A stretch of 17,481 nucleotides of DNA from a bacterium (GTDB lineage: Bacteria; Spirochaetota; Spirochaetia; JABEVK01), in the NCBI GenBank assembly GCA_021782055.1, contig JAJXVP010000039.1, positions 1-17,481 of the forward strand. The letters run 5' to 3'. The translations under genes and the position numbers were made by a program. Under the pieces are notes generated by a model. It saw only the letters and a program-made list of their open reading frames with translations. It had not been told where the DNA came from and did no database searches. The first letter of the stretch is position 1. Each line of letters opens with the position of its first letter. Shown here piece after piece: positions 8,012 to 15,966 of this stretch.

Positions 8012-8072
8012 TTTGTAATCACAAACTTGCCGACTTACTGATTGCATCTAAAAAGTTTGTAATCACGAACTT
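8012..8072. repeat. Pair of 17-base palindromic direct repeats
   Basis: TTTGTAATCACAAACTT (8012-8028) and TTTGTAATCACGAACTT (8056-8072) differ at one base and are spaced 44 bases start to start. Each is itself an imperfect palindrome: with its flank, the second copy reads AAGTTTGT-AATC-ACGAACTT. They could be operator half-sites, a small dispersed repeat, or the footprint of a lost element. One pair alone does not decide. Confidence 0.6.
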
Positions 8073-8076
8073 AAGC

Positions 8077-8099
8077 AACACGGGGCACAGCCCCGTGTT
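8077..8099. terminator. GC-rich hairpin between convergent genes, probable bidirectional terminator
   Basis: AACACGGGGC (8077-8086) pairs perfectly with GCCCCGTGTT (8090-8099) around the loop ACA. It lies eight bases past the stop of the minus-strand oxidoreductase. T runs on either side are short, so termination efficiency is uncertain, but position and stability fit a terminator for the oxidoreductase. Confidence 0.6.
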
Positions 8100-8106
8100 T
8101 GGCAAT

Positions 8107-9054
8107 TTAACCCACCTTTAGAACAATTTTCCCTCTGACTCCGCCGGCTTCTAATCGGCGCTGAGCCTCGGCTGTTTTCTCGAGCGGGTAGACCGAATCA
8201 ATAAGGGGGCGGAGTTGACCGCGTTCCACCAAGCTCTTGAGCGCCTCAATTTTCTGCTGGGTTCGTTCCATAAAGCCAAAATAGAGGGTGAGGTTTTTGG
8301 GTTGCATGCCATTAAGCTCGCCTGCCAAACTTACCACGGTTGAAAGTTTTCCGTAGGGTCTAACCGCCTTGATCGAACGGCTTATCGTATCACCTCCGAC
8401 GGTGTCAAAAACGGCGTCTACCCCCCTGCCCCCGGTCAACTGGAGAACTTCGTCTTCAAAGCGAACTTTTTGGTAATCGATGACCGCATCGGCACCCAGA
8501 CTCCGAATCAGCTCATGGTTCACACTGCGTCCCGTTGCCAGGACACGGGCCCCAGCCGCTTTTGCCAATTGAACGGCAAAGTTGCCCACTCCTCCGGCGC
8601 CGGCGTGTACCAAAACCGTGTCGCCGACTTTGGTTTGAAAAAAAGTAATGATGGTGTCGTAAGCGGTAATAGCCGCAAGGGGGAGGCTGGCGGCTTCTTC
8701 CCAGGTCAACTTGGCCGGTTTCAATGCCAGAATATCTTCGTCTTCAACATGATATTCGGCATAGGTACCCTGGCGTCCAAAAATACGTGCACTATAAAAC
8801 ACCTCATCTCCCGGCTTAAAACGAGTCACTTGTTGACCCACTGCTTCAACGATTCCGGCGGCGTCATAGCCTAAGATGGCTGGCATAGGTACCCCAGCCC
8901 ACGACCCATGCTCGCGTATTTTATAGTCGACGGGGTTAACCGAGGCGGCCATGACCTTAACTAAAACCTGACGGGGACCGGGTTCGGGTTTGGGCATCGA
9001 AGCCAGCTCCAGTTGGTCGGCAGAGCCAAAGGCCCGAATGATAACAGCTTTCAT
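8107..9054 (-). CDS. NAD(P)-dependent quinone oxidoreductase-type MDR protein
   Basis: 315 residues from the ATG at 9052-9054, preceded by AAGGAG five bases upstream. A further in-frame ATG 15 codons upstream exists but lacks a matching ribosome site and would prepend residues not typical of the family. The start MKAVIIRAFGSADQLEL is the usual opening of medium-chain dehydrogenase/reductases. A GroES-like N-terminal domain (about 1-115; SVNPVDYKIREHG, ILGYDAAGIV, PGDEVF) is followed by a Rossmann domain with HAGAGGVGNFAVQLAKAAGA (nucleotide-binding GxGGVG near 152-157). The Cys residues that bind zinc in alcohol dehydrogenases are absent, so this is the zinc-free, zeta-crystallin/quinone oxidoreductase type. 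Such enzymes reduce quinones or enals with NADPH in the cytoplasm; the substrate cannot be told. It is transcribed alone, divergent from the kinase. Confidence 0.9.
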   Translation of the reverse strand: MKAVIIRAFGSADQLELASMPKPEPGPRQVLVKVMAASVNPVDYKIREHGSWAGVPMPAILGYDAAGIVEAVGQQVTRFKPGDEVFYSARIFGRQGTYAEYHVEDEDILALKPAKLTWEEAASLPLAAITAYDTIITFFQTKVGDTVLVHAGAGGVGNFAVQLAKAAGARVLATGRSVNHELIRSLGADAVIDYQKVRFEDEVLQLTGGRGVDAVFDTVGGDTISRSIKAVRPYGKLSTVVSLAGELNGMQPKNLTLYFGFMERTQQKIEALKSLVERGQLRPLIDSVYPLEKTAEAQRRLEAGGVRGKIVLKVG

Positions 9055-9169
9055 AACTTCTCCTTGTTCTAAAATGGTCAGGGAAAACAAAGAAGTCAAA
9101 GATGACTGTTTCCTTGCTTCCCTCCTTGCGATGAATTAGATTTAAGCCAAAGTAAAAACTGGGGGATGA
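9055..9169. promoter_or_regulatory. Divergent promoter region, oxidoreductase / hybrid kinase
   Basis: On the minus strand TTGACT (complement of 9094-9099) is followed after 17 bases by CATTTT (complement of 9071-9076). On the plus strand TTGCTT (9114-9119) is followed after 17 bases by TAGATT (9137-9142). Both are weak matches. GGGGGA (9161-9166) serves as the kinase ribosome site. Confidence 0.3.
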
Positions 9170-12037
9170 ATGTCGCTCCTACCTTGGATTCTTCCGCTGG
9201 GTGCCAATCTTTTTTTGGTCAACTTAATGGCCGTAATTCCGCAACTTTTTCCCTGGAAGTTCAAAAAGGAACATCCGGTCGCGTCTCAGCTCATTCTTGG
9301 CACCCTTTTTGGCCTGTTGGCGTGTGCCAGCAGTCAGTTTCCCGTCCTGTTGCCTTCAGGAGTGGTTCTTGATGCCACCCTAAGCATTCCTCCGCTGGCC
9401 GGTTTTTTCTTTGGCCCCGTGAGTGCCGGTGTCGTCGTTCTCTTGGGTCTCGCTTCTTGTGCATTTTCTTCTTTTTCAAACTTTTCAAGTTTGCCGGTAA
9501 TGGCTTTTATCCTGCTTATTGGGGCCCTGCTAGGCTGGGGCTTTTCAACCAAGGCGATAAAAAAATTCTTGCCTTGGGTTTGGCTTCAACTTTTGGTTTT
9601 GGGCATCGCGGTTTCTTTGGTCACCTTGCTTGGACAGCGCATTCCTCAGGATATTTTCGCTTCGATTGTATTCTACCCGGCCAGCATTCTTCTGATTGGC
9701 ATTCTTTTGAATGCTGTCGAAAGTAAAAATAAAACCCTCGACCAGATGCTTCGCATAACCGAGCAGATGCAAGACAGTGAAACGCGCTTTCGGTTTTTGG
9801 CCGAAAACTCTAGCGATATGATTACACGGCACGCCCCCGATGGTACGTATTTGTATGCTTCCCCAGCCTGTGAGCGTTTACTGGGTTACCAGCCTCAGGA
9901 ACTCATAGGTCATGCCGCCTACGAGTTCGTCTACTCGGAGGACCTACCCAACGTTCAAAATTCACATCAGACCATTCTTTCTGATCCTGTTGTCACAGCC
10001 GTGATGTTCCGAGGCCTTCGCAAAGATAAGAGTCTTATTTGGTTAGAGACGACTAGCCATGCCATTTTTGATCCAAAGACAAAAGAAATGTTGGGGATTC
10101 ACGCCACAACACGAGACATCTCAGAACGGAAAAAATTTGAGGAACAAATCCAGACCTCCCAGGCAAACCTAGAAGCCTTATTGCAAACTCGACGAGAGTC
10201 AATTTGGGCCGTAGACCGTGAGTTTAACTACACCATTCTTAACGATTTTTTTGTCGAGAACTATCAACTCTATTTCGGTCTTACGCTTAGGGTCGGGATG
10301 AATGCTCTGGACATTCTGACTCCCGAACACCAAGCGCTGTGGCGACCTTTCTACAAAGCGGCTTTAAACGGCGAAAAACAAGCTTTTGAGTTCACCATTC
10401 CACTCAAAAACGACGTCAGGGTGTTTGAGGTGTTTCTTAATCCTATTTCTGTCGGCAAAAATATTACAGGTGTTTCAGCAATCAGTGTTGATATCACAGA
10501 ACGCCAACGGGCAGCTCAGGCCTTAAAATTGAGCGAAACAAAATACCGAATGCTTTTTGAGAACCTCACCTTGGGCTTTGCCCTTCACAAGGTCATTTTT
10601 AATACGCAGGGCGACCCCGTTGACTATCGTTATCTTGAAGTTAACCCTGCTTTCGAAAGACTAACAGGCATAAAAGCGCAACAAATTGTTGGCAAGACAG
10701 TTCTCGAAGTTTTACCACAAACCGAGGCCCATTGGATTCAAACCTTCGGTCAAGTTGCCCAAACGGGAACTCCCTATATGTATGAGAACTTTTCGCAAGA
10801 ATTTAACAAATACTTTGAAACCATTATTTTTCGCCCCGAGGAAGGTCACTTCGCTGTGCTTTTCGCTGATATCACAGAGCGGAAAAAAGCCGAAGAGCAA
10901 AGGCGCCAACTTGAAAGCGAGTTGAATAAAATTCAAAAGCTAGAATCCTTAGGGATCCTCGCGGGAGGCATCGCTCACGATTTTAATAACCTATTGACCG
11001 GTATCTATATGAATCTTGAAATGGCTCGTAAAAGTTCTTCCACAGAAACTCTCAATAGCTACCTCGAAACCGCAGGAAAAACTATGGACCGGGCTAAAAA
11101 CCTCACCAGGCAATTACTGACGTTCTCGAAGGGAGGAGTTCCCCATAAAAAAGTCGAAAATGTTGCCGATTTACTTAAAGAGACTGTCACGTTCGCTCTA
11201 AGTGGTGCTTCGGTTGCCTGTGATTATCAAATTGCCGCCGATTTGTGGCCCTGTGAGCTCGACAAAAGTCAAATCGCGCAGGTGATTGAAAACTTGGTGA
11301 TTAACGCAGTTCAGGCCATGCCCCGAGGGGGAAAGCTTCTGGTGGTGGCAAAAAACCACTTCGTTGATGCGGAGGCGGGACTTTCGTTGGCACCCGGCCG
11401 GTACGTTCAGGTGAGCCTTACCGATTCGGGAATGGGAATCCCCTCTGAACTTTTGGGACAAATCTTTGACCCGTTTTTTACCACGAAAGCCACAGGTCAT
11501 GGCCTAGGTTTAGCCACCTGTTTTTCAATTCTCAAAAAGCACGAAGGGCACATTGCGGTAACCTCCACCCCAGAGAAAGGCAGCACCTTCAGGTTTTATC
11601 TTCCGGCCTCGTTCAACAGTTCCGTTCAAGCAAGTTCAGCTGTTGAGGTCAACCATCATGGTCTAGGAAAATTTTTGATTCTGGATGATGAGGAAGTCAT
11701 TCGAGACGTGCTTGAGAAAATTCTCAAACATTTAGGCTATACTCCCGTAAGCTATGCAGACGGGGACCAGGCCATCGAAGCCTATACAAACGATTTTTTT
11801 CATAACAAAGAAATTGTCGCGATGATCTTTGATTTGACCATTCCCGGTAAAACGGGCGGCCGCGAAGCAGTCGACAAAATTCGTGCCTTGAACCCCGCTA
11901 TTCCCATTTTCGTATCAAGCGGGTATGCCGAAGACGAGATCTTAACCAAGCCAACCCAGTACGGGTTTACCGCCAGCCTCAGTAAGCCGTTTGGTATCGA
12001 TGACATCAAAAATCTGCTCAATCGGTACCTGAAATGA
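9170..12037 (+). CDS. Hybrid sensor histidine kinase (5TMR-LYT-like, three PAS, HisKA, HATPase, REC)
   Basis: 955 residues, inner-membrane sensor that autophosphorylates a His and passes the phosphate to its own receiver. Residues 1-190 are hydrophobic with several membrane helices; LLPSGVVLDATLSIPPLAGFFFGPVSAG resembles the 5TMR-LYT sensor domain of LytS-type proteins. Three PAS domains follow at about 205-323 (DMITRHAPDGTYLYASPACERLLGY), 330-448 and 455-575, the first two ending in DISERKK/DITERQR-type linkers and the third in DITERKKAEE. The HisKA phospho-acceptor is His603 (GGIAHDFNNLL). HATPase boxes include Asn708 (IENLVINAVQAM) and Asp752 (DSGMGIP), then GHGLGLAT. The C-terminal receiver (about 834-953) has Asp839/Asp840 and acceptor Asp888 (FDLTIPGKTGG), with Lys in SLSKPF. 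No DNA-binding output or HPt is fused, so a separate partner is needed. Ten bases separate it from menA. Confidence 0.93.
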   Translation: MSLLPWILPLGANLFLVNLMAVIPQLFPWKFKKEHPVASQLILGTLFGLLACASSQFPVLLPSGVVLDATLSIPPLAGFFFGPVSAGVVVLLGLASCAFSSFSNFSSLPVMAFILLIGALLGWGFSTKAIKKFLPWVWLQLLVLGIAVSLVTLLGQRIPQDIFASIVFYPASILLIGILLNAVESKNKTLDQMLRITEQMQDSETRFRFLAENSSDMITRHAPDGTYLYASPACERLLGYQPQELIGHAAYEFVYSEDLPNVQNSHQTILSDPVVTAVMFRGLRKDKSLIWLETTSHAIFDPKTKEMLGIHATTRDISERKKFEEQIQTSQANLEALLQTRRESIWAVDREFNYTILNDFFVENYQLYFGLTLRVGMNALDILTPEHQALWRPFYKAALNGEKQAFEFTIPLKNDVRVFEVFLNPISVGKNITGVSAISVDITERQRAAQALKLSETKYRMLFENLTLGFALHKVIFNTQGDPVDYRYLEVNPAFERLTGIKAQQIVGKTVLEVLPQTEAHWIQTFGQVAQTGTPYMYENFSQEFNKYFETIIFRPEEGHFAVLFADITERKKAEEQRRQLESELNKIQKLESLGILAGGIAHDFNNLLTGIYMNLEMARKSSSTETLNSYLETAGKTMDRAKNLTRQLLTFSKGGVPHKKVENVADLLKETVTFALSGASVACDYQIAADLWPCELDKSQIAQVIENLVINAVQAMPRGGKLLVVAKNHFVDAEAGLSLAPGRYVQVSLTDSGMGIPSELLGQIFDPFFTTKATGHGLGLATCFSILKKHEGHIAVTSTPEKGSTFRFYLPASFNSSVQASSAVEVNHHGLGKFLILDDEEVIRDVLEKILKHLGYTPVSYADGDQAIEAYTNDFFHNKEIVAMIFDLTIPGKTGGREAVDKIRALNPAIPIFVSSGYAEDEILTKPTQYGFTASLSKPFGIDDIKNLLNRYLK

Positions 12038-12047
12038 GGACCCTAAA

Positions 12048-12959
12048 ATGAACGTCTGGCTGTTGGCCGCTAGGCCAAAAACCCTCCCCGCCTCTACCTC
12101 AGGCGTGATTGTCGGTTCCGCCCTTGCCTTTGCCGAAAGACATTTTGATCTTTGGTCTGCCTTGTTGTCCTTTTTTGTTGCCCTTTGCTTGCAAATTGCC
12201 AGCAACTTCGCTAACGATGTCTTTGACTTTGAAAGTGGGGCCGACGCGGGGCGTTCCCACGGTCCCACGCGGGTCACTCAGGCTGGCTTACTTACTCCCC
12301 TGCAGGTTAAATCAGGACTAGTGGTCATTTTGATTTTAGCGACGGTGGCTGGAGTAGCACTCATCTTGCACAGCCTTGAAACCGCGCCAGGAGCCTGGCC
12401 TTGGTTATCAGCAATCGGTTTGTTAGCGATCGCCGCATCGGTGGGGTATACCACTGGCCCCTTTCCCTTGGCCCGCCTCGGTTTGGGCGATGTGTTTGTG
12501 CTGATCTTTTTCGGCTTTGCCGCCACGTTAGGCAGTTACTTTGTTCAAGCGGGACACCTGGAACTTGCCGCGTTTCTTCTATCCCTTGGCCCTGGGCTGA
12601 TCATTGTCGCAATTCTTGTGGTCAATAACCTTCGGGACCTTGACGAAGACCGGCAAGCGCAAAAGAAAACCCTTGCCGTCCGCTTTGGCTCGCGCTTTGC
12701 CAAAACAGAATACGTGTCCTGCCTGTCACTCGCTTACGCGGTCGTCGCGGTGGTTGTTGCCTGTGGTCTAGCTACCCCCTGGGTTTTACTCACCTTTCTA
12801 TCCTTGCCCTTGGCTTTCAAAAATGTACGCCTTATTTTAACGGCAAGAGGTTCCGCCCTCAATTCCGCCTTAGCGGGAACCGGGGTGCTGTCCTTTATTT
12901 GGGCTCTTTTGTTCGCGCTGGGGATGATTTTATCAGGGACGCTCGCTGGCGCGCTCTAA
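12048..12959 (+). CDS. menA: MenA-type 1,4-dihydroxy-2-naphthoate polyprenyltransferase (UbiA superfamily)
   Basis: 303 residues, about eight to nine membrane helices, inner membrane. UbiA-superfamily enzymes attach a polyprenyl chain to an aromatic ring; the MenA branch makes demethylmenaquinone. Both Mg-diphosphate motifs are intact: NDVFDFESGAD (Asn56-Asp66) and NNLRDLDED (Asn193-Asp201), followed by KKTLAVRFG. The opening AARPKTLPAS and GPTRVTQAG near residue 72 are characteristic of MenA rather than of UbiA or heme O synthase. Start: ATG with GAGGA seven bases upstream, overlapping the kinase stop, so co-transcription is likely. No other menaquinone gene is in the window. Assignment to MenA is good; its exact aromatic acceptor is inferred. 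Confidence 0.88.
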   Translation: MNVWLLAARPKTLPASTSGVIVGSALAFAERHFDLWSALLSFFVALCLQIASNFANDVFDFESGADAGRSHGPTRVTQAGLLTPLQVKSGLVVILILATVAGVALILHSLETAPGAWPWLSAIGLLAIAASVGYTTGPFPLARLGLGDVFVLIFFGFAATLGSYFVQAGHLELAAFLLSLGPGLIIVAILVVNNLRDLDEDRQAQKKTLAVRFGSRFAKTEYVSCLSLAYAVVAVVVACGLATPWVLLTFLSLPLAFKNVRLILTARGSALNSALAGTGVLSFIWALLFALGMILSGTLAGAL

Positions 12960-12964
12960 CTAAC

Positions 12965-13396
12965 TCACGAGGCACGATAGACTAAATCTTGGCCTTTTTC
13001 AAAGGCTTTTTGACAATCGACAGGAAACTGTTCAGCTCGAACACGGGCTTTATGCTCAGGGTCAAACCGAGTCGAAAGATACTTTTCATAGTCGTCAAAC
13101 TGAAAAGTATCATTAACGGTCAGGTACTCAGATGTACCCCCCAGCATGGTAAGACGTTGACGGTAGCTATCAAACAAGCTGGGGTAGTTTTGCTGAAACA
13201 TCATCGTCTCGGGCACGCCCATCGTATAGAGCGCTAACGAGTGTACACGGCCTTGAAACACCGATTGGTACTCAGGAGTATATGTCAAAGGAGCAAAAAG
13301 CAATCGTTCCATAAAGGAACGCATGGCTCCTGTCACATTCGCGATATAAATAAGAGAGGCAAGAACGAGTGCCGCCGCTACGATTGAAGGCAACAA
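12965..13396 (-). CDS. Unrecognised small membrane-anchored protein, last gene of the Gld-like operon
   Basis: About 143 residues from a TTG at 13394-13396. I do not recognise the family. An N-terminal hydrophobic helix (PSIVAAALVLASLIYIANV) is followed by a polar, aromatic-rich domain of about 115 residues (FAPLTYTPEYQSVF, MFQQNYPSLFDSYRQRL, FQFDDYEKYLSTRF), so it is probably anchored with the domain outside the cytoplasm. The start is odd: AGGAG (13409-13413) is placed five bases before an ATG at 13401-13403 that is in another frame and hits a stop after about 43 codons. The TTG is 12 bases from AGGAG and an in-frame TGA precedes it closely. One base less between that ATG and the TTG would give M-x-LLPSIVAAAL, a normal opening. 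The gene may thus carry a start-region frameshift or a sequence error. It follows the DUF4340 gene by about 31 bases and is convergent with menA, five bases apart. Confidence 0.6.
   Translation of the reverse strand: MLPSIVAAALVLASLIYIANVTGAMRSFMERLLFAPLTYTPEYQSVFQGRVHSLALYTMGVPETMMFQQNYPSLFDSYRQRLTMLGGTSEYLTVNDTFQFDDYEKYLSTRFDPEHKARVRAEQFPVDCQKAFEKGQDLVYRAS
12992..13011 (+). terminator. Candidate intrinsic terminator for the kinase-menA transcript
   Basis: GCCTTT (12992-12997) pairs with AAAGGC (13001-13006) around TTC, followed by TTTTT (13007-13011). The stem is only six pairs. It lies 32 bases past the menA stop, inside the 3' coding end of the convergent small gene. Confidence 0.45.
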
Positions 13397-13434
13397 TGTT
13401 CATGCGCTCTCCTATTGTTTACGTTCGAAGACTA

Positions 13435-14382
13435 TCAGGGCTGATGAAACAAGATTTGATCCAAAGACCAAGTTGACAGCCAGAACTTACGCGTGCCATC
13501 CGAAGCCGGAATGCGGCCATCTTTTTGTTCCATACCAATATGAAACACGTATGTTTTGGTTTGAGTCTGCACCGTCAACACCCCTTGAGTATCTTTTGAG
13601 GGGTCATAGGTTTCGCCATCTTTGAGGTAGGAATTCACCTTAAACCCTGGCAAGCCATCAACATAATCTTGCGCCGTTTTGGGGAAGGTGCCATTGGCGA
13701 GCTTCCACTGCGGCTTTTTATCTTTGATAGTTTTTATCAGATCAAAGGGCGAGTACGTTTTCTTTTCGAGGGTGTGGATAGTGCCAGTCAAGCTAATGTG
13801 AATCAAATCATCCGGCTTTAAGTTCCCGGGGATCAAGCTCAAGTCTGTCCAGGCATTCCAACCCAGCTCCATGACCGTCAAAGGGTTTCGTTCCGTCAAC
13901 CAAATCTGCGGTTGGCCATTGACGCGAACGTAATCGTACCGACCAGTATCGTCCGTTGTTCCTGTTTGTAGGTTCACCAGGACTTTTCCATCGGCATTCA
14001 AAACTTGGACCGTACGTGGTTTGGCTAAACCATAGGCATCCAATTTTGTTTGGGTATTGACATCGGCCACCTTGCGAAACTTGGTCAGCTTGTTCAAGCC
14101 TTTCAAAAATGAGTTGAGTCGGTCAGTGTTACCAGGGTAGGTTTGCGTACCGTAGGTGACGGTCCAGGTTTCGCCCGAACGCGTAATGACCCACTTCCCA
14201 TCTGGAGTTCCATTGTCAATGATCAATTTTGTCGCCTCTTGAGGCGCTAATGTTGGCAACAGCGGCTGTTGAGAGGCTCGAGCATCCATGGCCTGCTGGC
14301 TGAAGAAAAGTCCCCCCAAGGCTGTTAAAACCAAAACAACGAGAATGGCACTGTAGACTGTGATTTTTTTTCGGTATTCCAT
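13435..14382 (-). CDS. DUF4340 membrane-anchored protein
   Basis: 315 residues. One N-terminal membrane helix (about 9-29, VYSAILVVLVLTALGGLFF) is followed by a long extracytoplasmic domain with the repeated pattern of the DUF4340 family: KWVITRSGETWTVTYG (about 63-78), TDRLNSFLKGLNKL, LDAYGLAKPRTVQVLNADGK (about 114-133) and WTDLSLI (about 176-182). This family is regularly found beside GldG-like genes; its molecular function is unknown. The ATG at 14380-14382 has AGGAG nine bases upstream, overlapping the GldG-like stop, and the gap to that gene is 12 bases. Co-transcription with the transporter is therefore likely, and a role as an accessory subunit of the ABC complex is inferred from conserved context. 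Confidence 0.82.
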   Translation of the reverse strand: MEYRKKITVYSAILVVLVLTALGGLFFSQQAMDARASQQPLLPTLAPQEATKLIIDNGTPDGKWVITRSGETWTVTYGTQTYPGNTDRLNSFLKGLNKLTKFRKVADVNTQTKLDAYGLAKPRTVQVLNADGKVLVNLQTGTTDDTGRYDYVRVNGQPQIWLTERNPLTVMELGWNAWTDLSLIPGNLKPDDLIHISLTGTIHTLEKKTYSPFDLIKTIKDKKPQWKLANGTFPKTAQDYVDGLPGFKVNSYLKDGETYDPSKDTQGVLTVQTQTKTYVFHIGMEQKDGRIPASDGTRKFWLSTWSLDQILFHQP

Positions 14383-14394
14383 CTCATCTGTCTC

Positions 14395-15963
14395 CTAGTT
14401 TTTAAGCTCGCGGCGGCGGCGGCGCAAGAAGCGGATCACACCGACTACCAGAACCAGCAGAGGAATCAGGGCGATGTTGACAAACGAAAGGCTAAAGGCC
14501 GCCGCTTGCCGCTCAGCATTATCTTGTAATCCCGTCAAACTATGGTCACGGTACGAGCGTGTCTTAATGCTTAAAAGGGCATCGTCCTGGGCTAGCCAAT
14601 CAACGGCCGAAGAGGCAAAGAGAGCATTCGCTTGGCTTTGTGTAATCTTCATTAAGTCGGTAAGCCAGGTTGACCCACCAACCACAATCAAACGTGTCTC
14701 TGGGCTCAGGCTTTGGAACGGTGCGGCGTCCGCGTTGGCTTGGGCTTTAGGAATCGTAGCGGCGGTGTAGGCCGAGGGGAAACGCCCTGTTAGCGCCACT
14801 ACCACCGGGTACTTCTGTTTTTTTACCGAAGCACCCATCGAACTCATCAAAGCTTCGTTGGGGTCAATGGTAAAATTCTTAGTCATTAACCAAGACTTCG
14901 GGCTAGTCGTTACCAGAACCTCACTTTTAATCCCAGGTTTTTGAATCACAGTAAGCGGACTAGGCCACATCAGCGACAGACCCGCAAAGTGTGCCGTTAC
15001 CGGGTTAGTGGAGTTGGTATCCTGCGGAAGAATCTGCGGCCACTCTGGGTAACGCTGAAGAACAACGCCCATTTGCGAATTGAACTGCACAATATTGTTG
15101 TAGGAATCAAGCACCAAATCCTGGGGCTCCTCAACACCATAAGAGGCAACCAGTTTGAGTGCAGGATTGTCTTTAAGCACCACGGGTGGCTTGTTCGAGC
15201 TGATGTCGACATTCACCGAGTCCAGAGCCATCAAGACCTTTCCACCATTCATCAAGTATTGGTCGATGAAATAGGCTGTGGTATCATCAATTGAGGCATT
15301 ACCAGCGACAATCAAAGCATTGATGCTTTGAGGAATAGGATGGTCGAGGGGGAGCTGTTGAAAATTCCCTAAAGTTTGTAATTGACGTTCCAGAATCTTG
15401 TAGTCTTTGTCGAGCGACCGTGAAGAATCACCGATCAACAGTCCCACCGAAGTTGACTTTTGTGTGATCAGTTTTTCTAGGTGACTGGTCAGATCATATT
15501 CCAAAGTTTCAAGGCTATCCACGACCGGTAAAACCTCGTGGCGGTCTAGGTATGAAAGCTCAATACCTGAATAGACAACTTCTTCGGTCAACTGACTTTG
15601 GTCGGTCACTTGAATCTGGTTACCTTCAATTCCCAAACGGCGCATATCACCGAGCTGACCGCTAGCTTTAGGGTCAACGATACGGACTCGAATTCTCCCG
15701 CCGGTAGCCGACGCGTACTCGTGCAAAAAGTCCGAAATCCCTTGAGTTACCGGATAATACGCTTCGAGTTTTTTACTAAGGTAGTACGTGAGGTAAATCG
15801 GTTCTTTAGCTTGAGCGACAACGGCCTTCGAGGCGGGGCTAATGGTGTAAACCCCCGTACTCGTCAAGTCAATTTGAAACGAGAAAAGGTTAAGATTGAT
15901 GATCAGGGCCGCAAAAATTCCCAGGACCAGCAAAAGGGTGATGCGTTCGCGGTTCTTATGCAC
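14395..15963 (-). CDS. GldG-like ABC transporter auxiliary membrane protein
   Basis: 522 residues. A membrane helix near each end (about 9-28, LLLVLGIFAALIINLNLF; about 490-512, FVNIALIPLLVLVVGVIRF, followed by an Arg-rich tail) frames a large extracytoplasmic domain. The segment after helix 1 (FSFQIDLTSTGVYTISPASKAVV) is the signature opening of the GldG / ABC-type uncharacterised transport family, as are YYLSKKLEAYYP and the later VLMALDSVN. It starts with GTG at 15961-15963, chosen because GGAGG lies six bases upstream and the permease stop is three bases away. In Flavobacterium GldG is needed for gliding together with GldA and GldF; in other phyla the same gene set exists without gliding and its cargo is unknown. 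There is no sign of damage. Confidence 0.87.
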   Translation of the reverse strand: MHKNRERITLLLVLGIFAALIINLNLFSFQIDLTSTGVYTISPASKAVVAQAKEPIYLTYYLSKKLEAYYPVTQGISDFLHEYASATGGRIRVRIVDPKASGQLGDMRRLGIEGNQIQVTDQSQLTEEVVYSGIELSYLDRHEVLPVVDSLETLEYDLTSHLEKLITQKSTSVGLLIGDSSRSLDKDYKILERQLQTLGNFQQLPLDHPIPQSINALIVAGNASIDDTTAYFIDQYLMNGGKVLMALDSVNVDISSNKPPVVLKDNPALKLVASYGVEEPQDLVLDSYNNIVQFNSQMGVVLQRYPEWPQILPQDTNSTNPVTAHFAGLSLMWPSPLTVIQKPGIKSEVLVTTSPKSWLMTKNFTIDPNEALMSSMGASVKKQKYPVVVALTGRFPSAYTAATIPKAQANADAAPFQSLSPETRLIVVGGSTWLTDLMKITQSQANALFASSAVDWLAQDDALLSIKTRSYRDHSLTGLQDNAERQAAAFSLSFVNIALIPLLVLVVGVIRFLRRRRRELKN

Positions 15964-15966
15964 AGC

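Larger units (their letters stand above)
7765..8106. other. Gene-free 342-base interval
   Basis: Between the outer-membrane protein gene and the convergent oxidoreductase lie the remnant frame (7780-7941), two adjacent hairpins near 7902-7933, an AT-rich stretch without signals (about 7942-8011), two palindromic direct repeats (8012-8072) and a GC-rich hairpin (8077-8099). No intact gene or RNA was recognised. Confidence 0.7.

Noticed and set aside
8012..8072. CRISPR array
   Set aside because: There are only two copies, 17 bases each, with a 27-base spacer, and no cas genes.
8018..8079. Minus-strand peptide frame across the repeats (KFVITNFLDAISKSASL)
   Set aside because: It is very short, with no ribosome site, and is explained by the repeat sequence itself.
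6917..8106. Integrated phage or genomic island at tRNA-Asn
   Set aside because: There is no integrase, no repeat of the tRNA 3' end and only one intact gene in the interval; only the composition shift remains.
9055..9099. Longer start of the oxidoreductase (15 extra residues)
   Set aside because: AAGGAG is placed for the ATG at 9052-9054, and MKAVIIRAFG is the family-typical opening.
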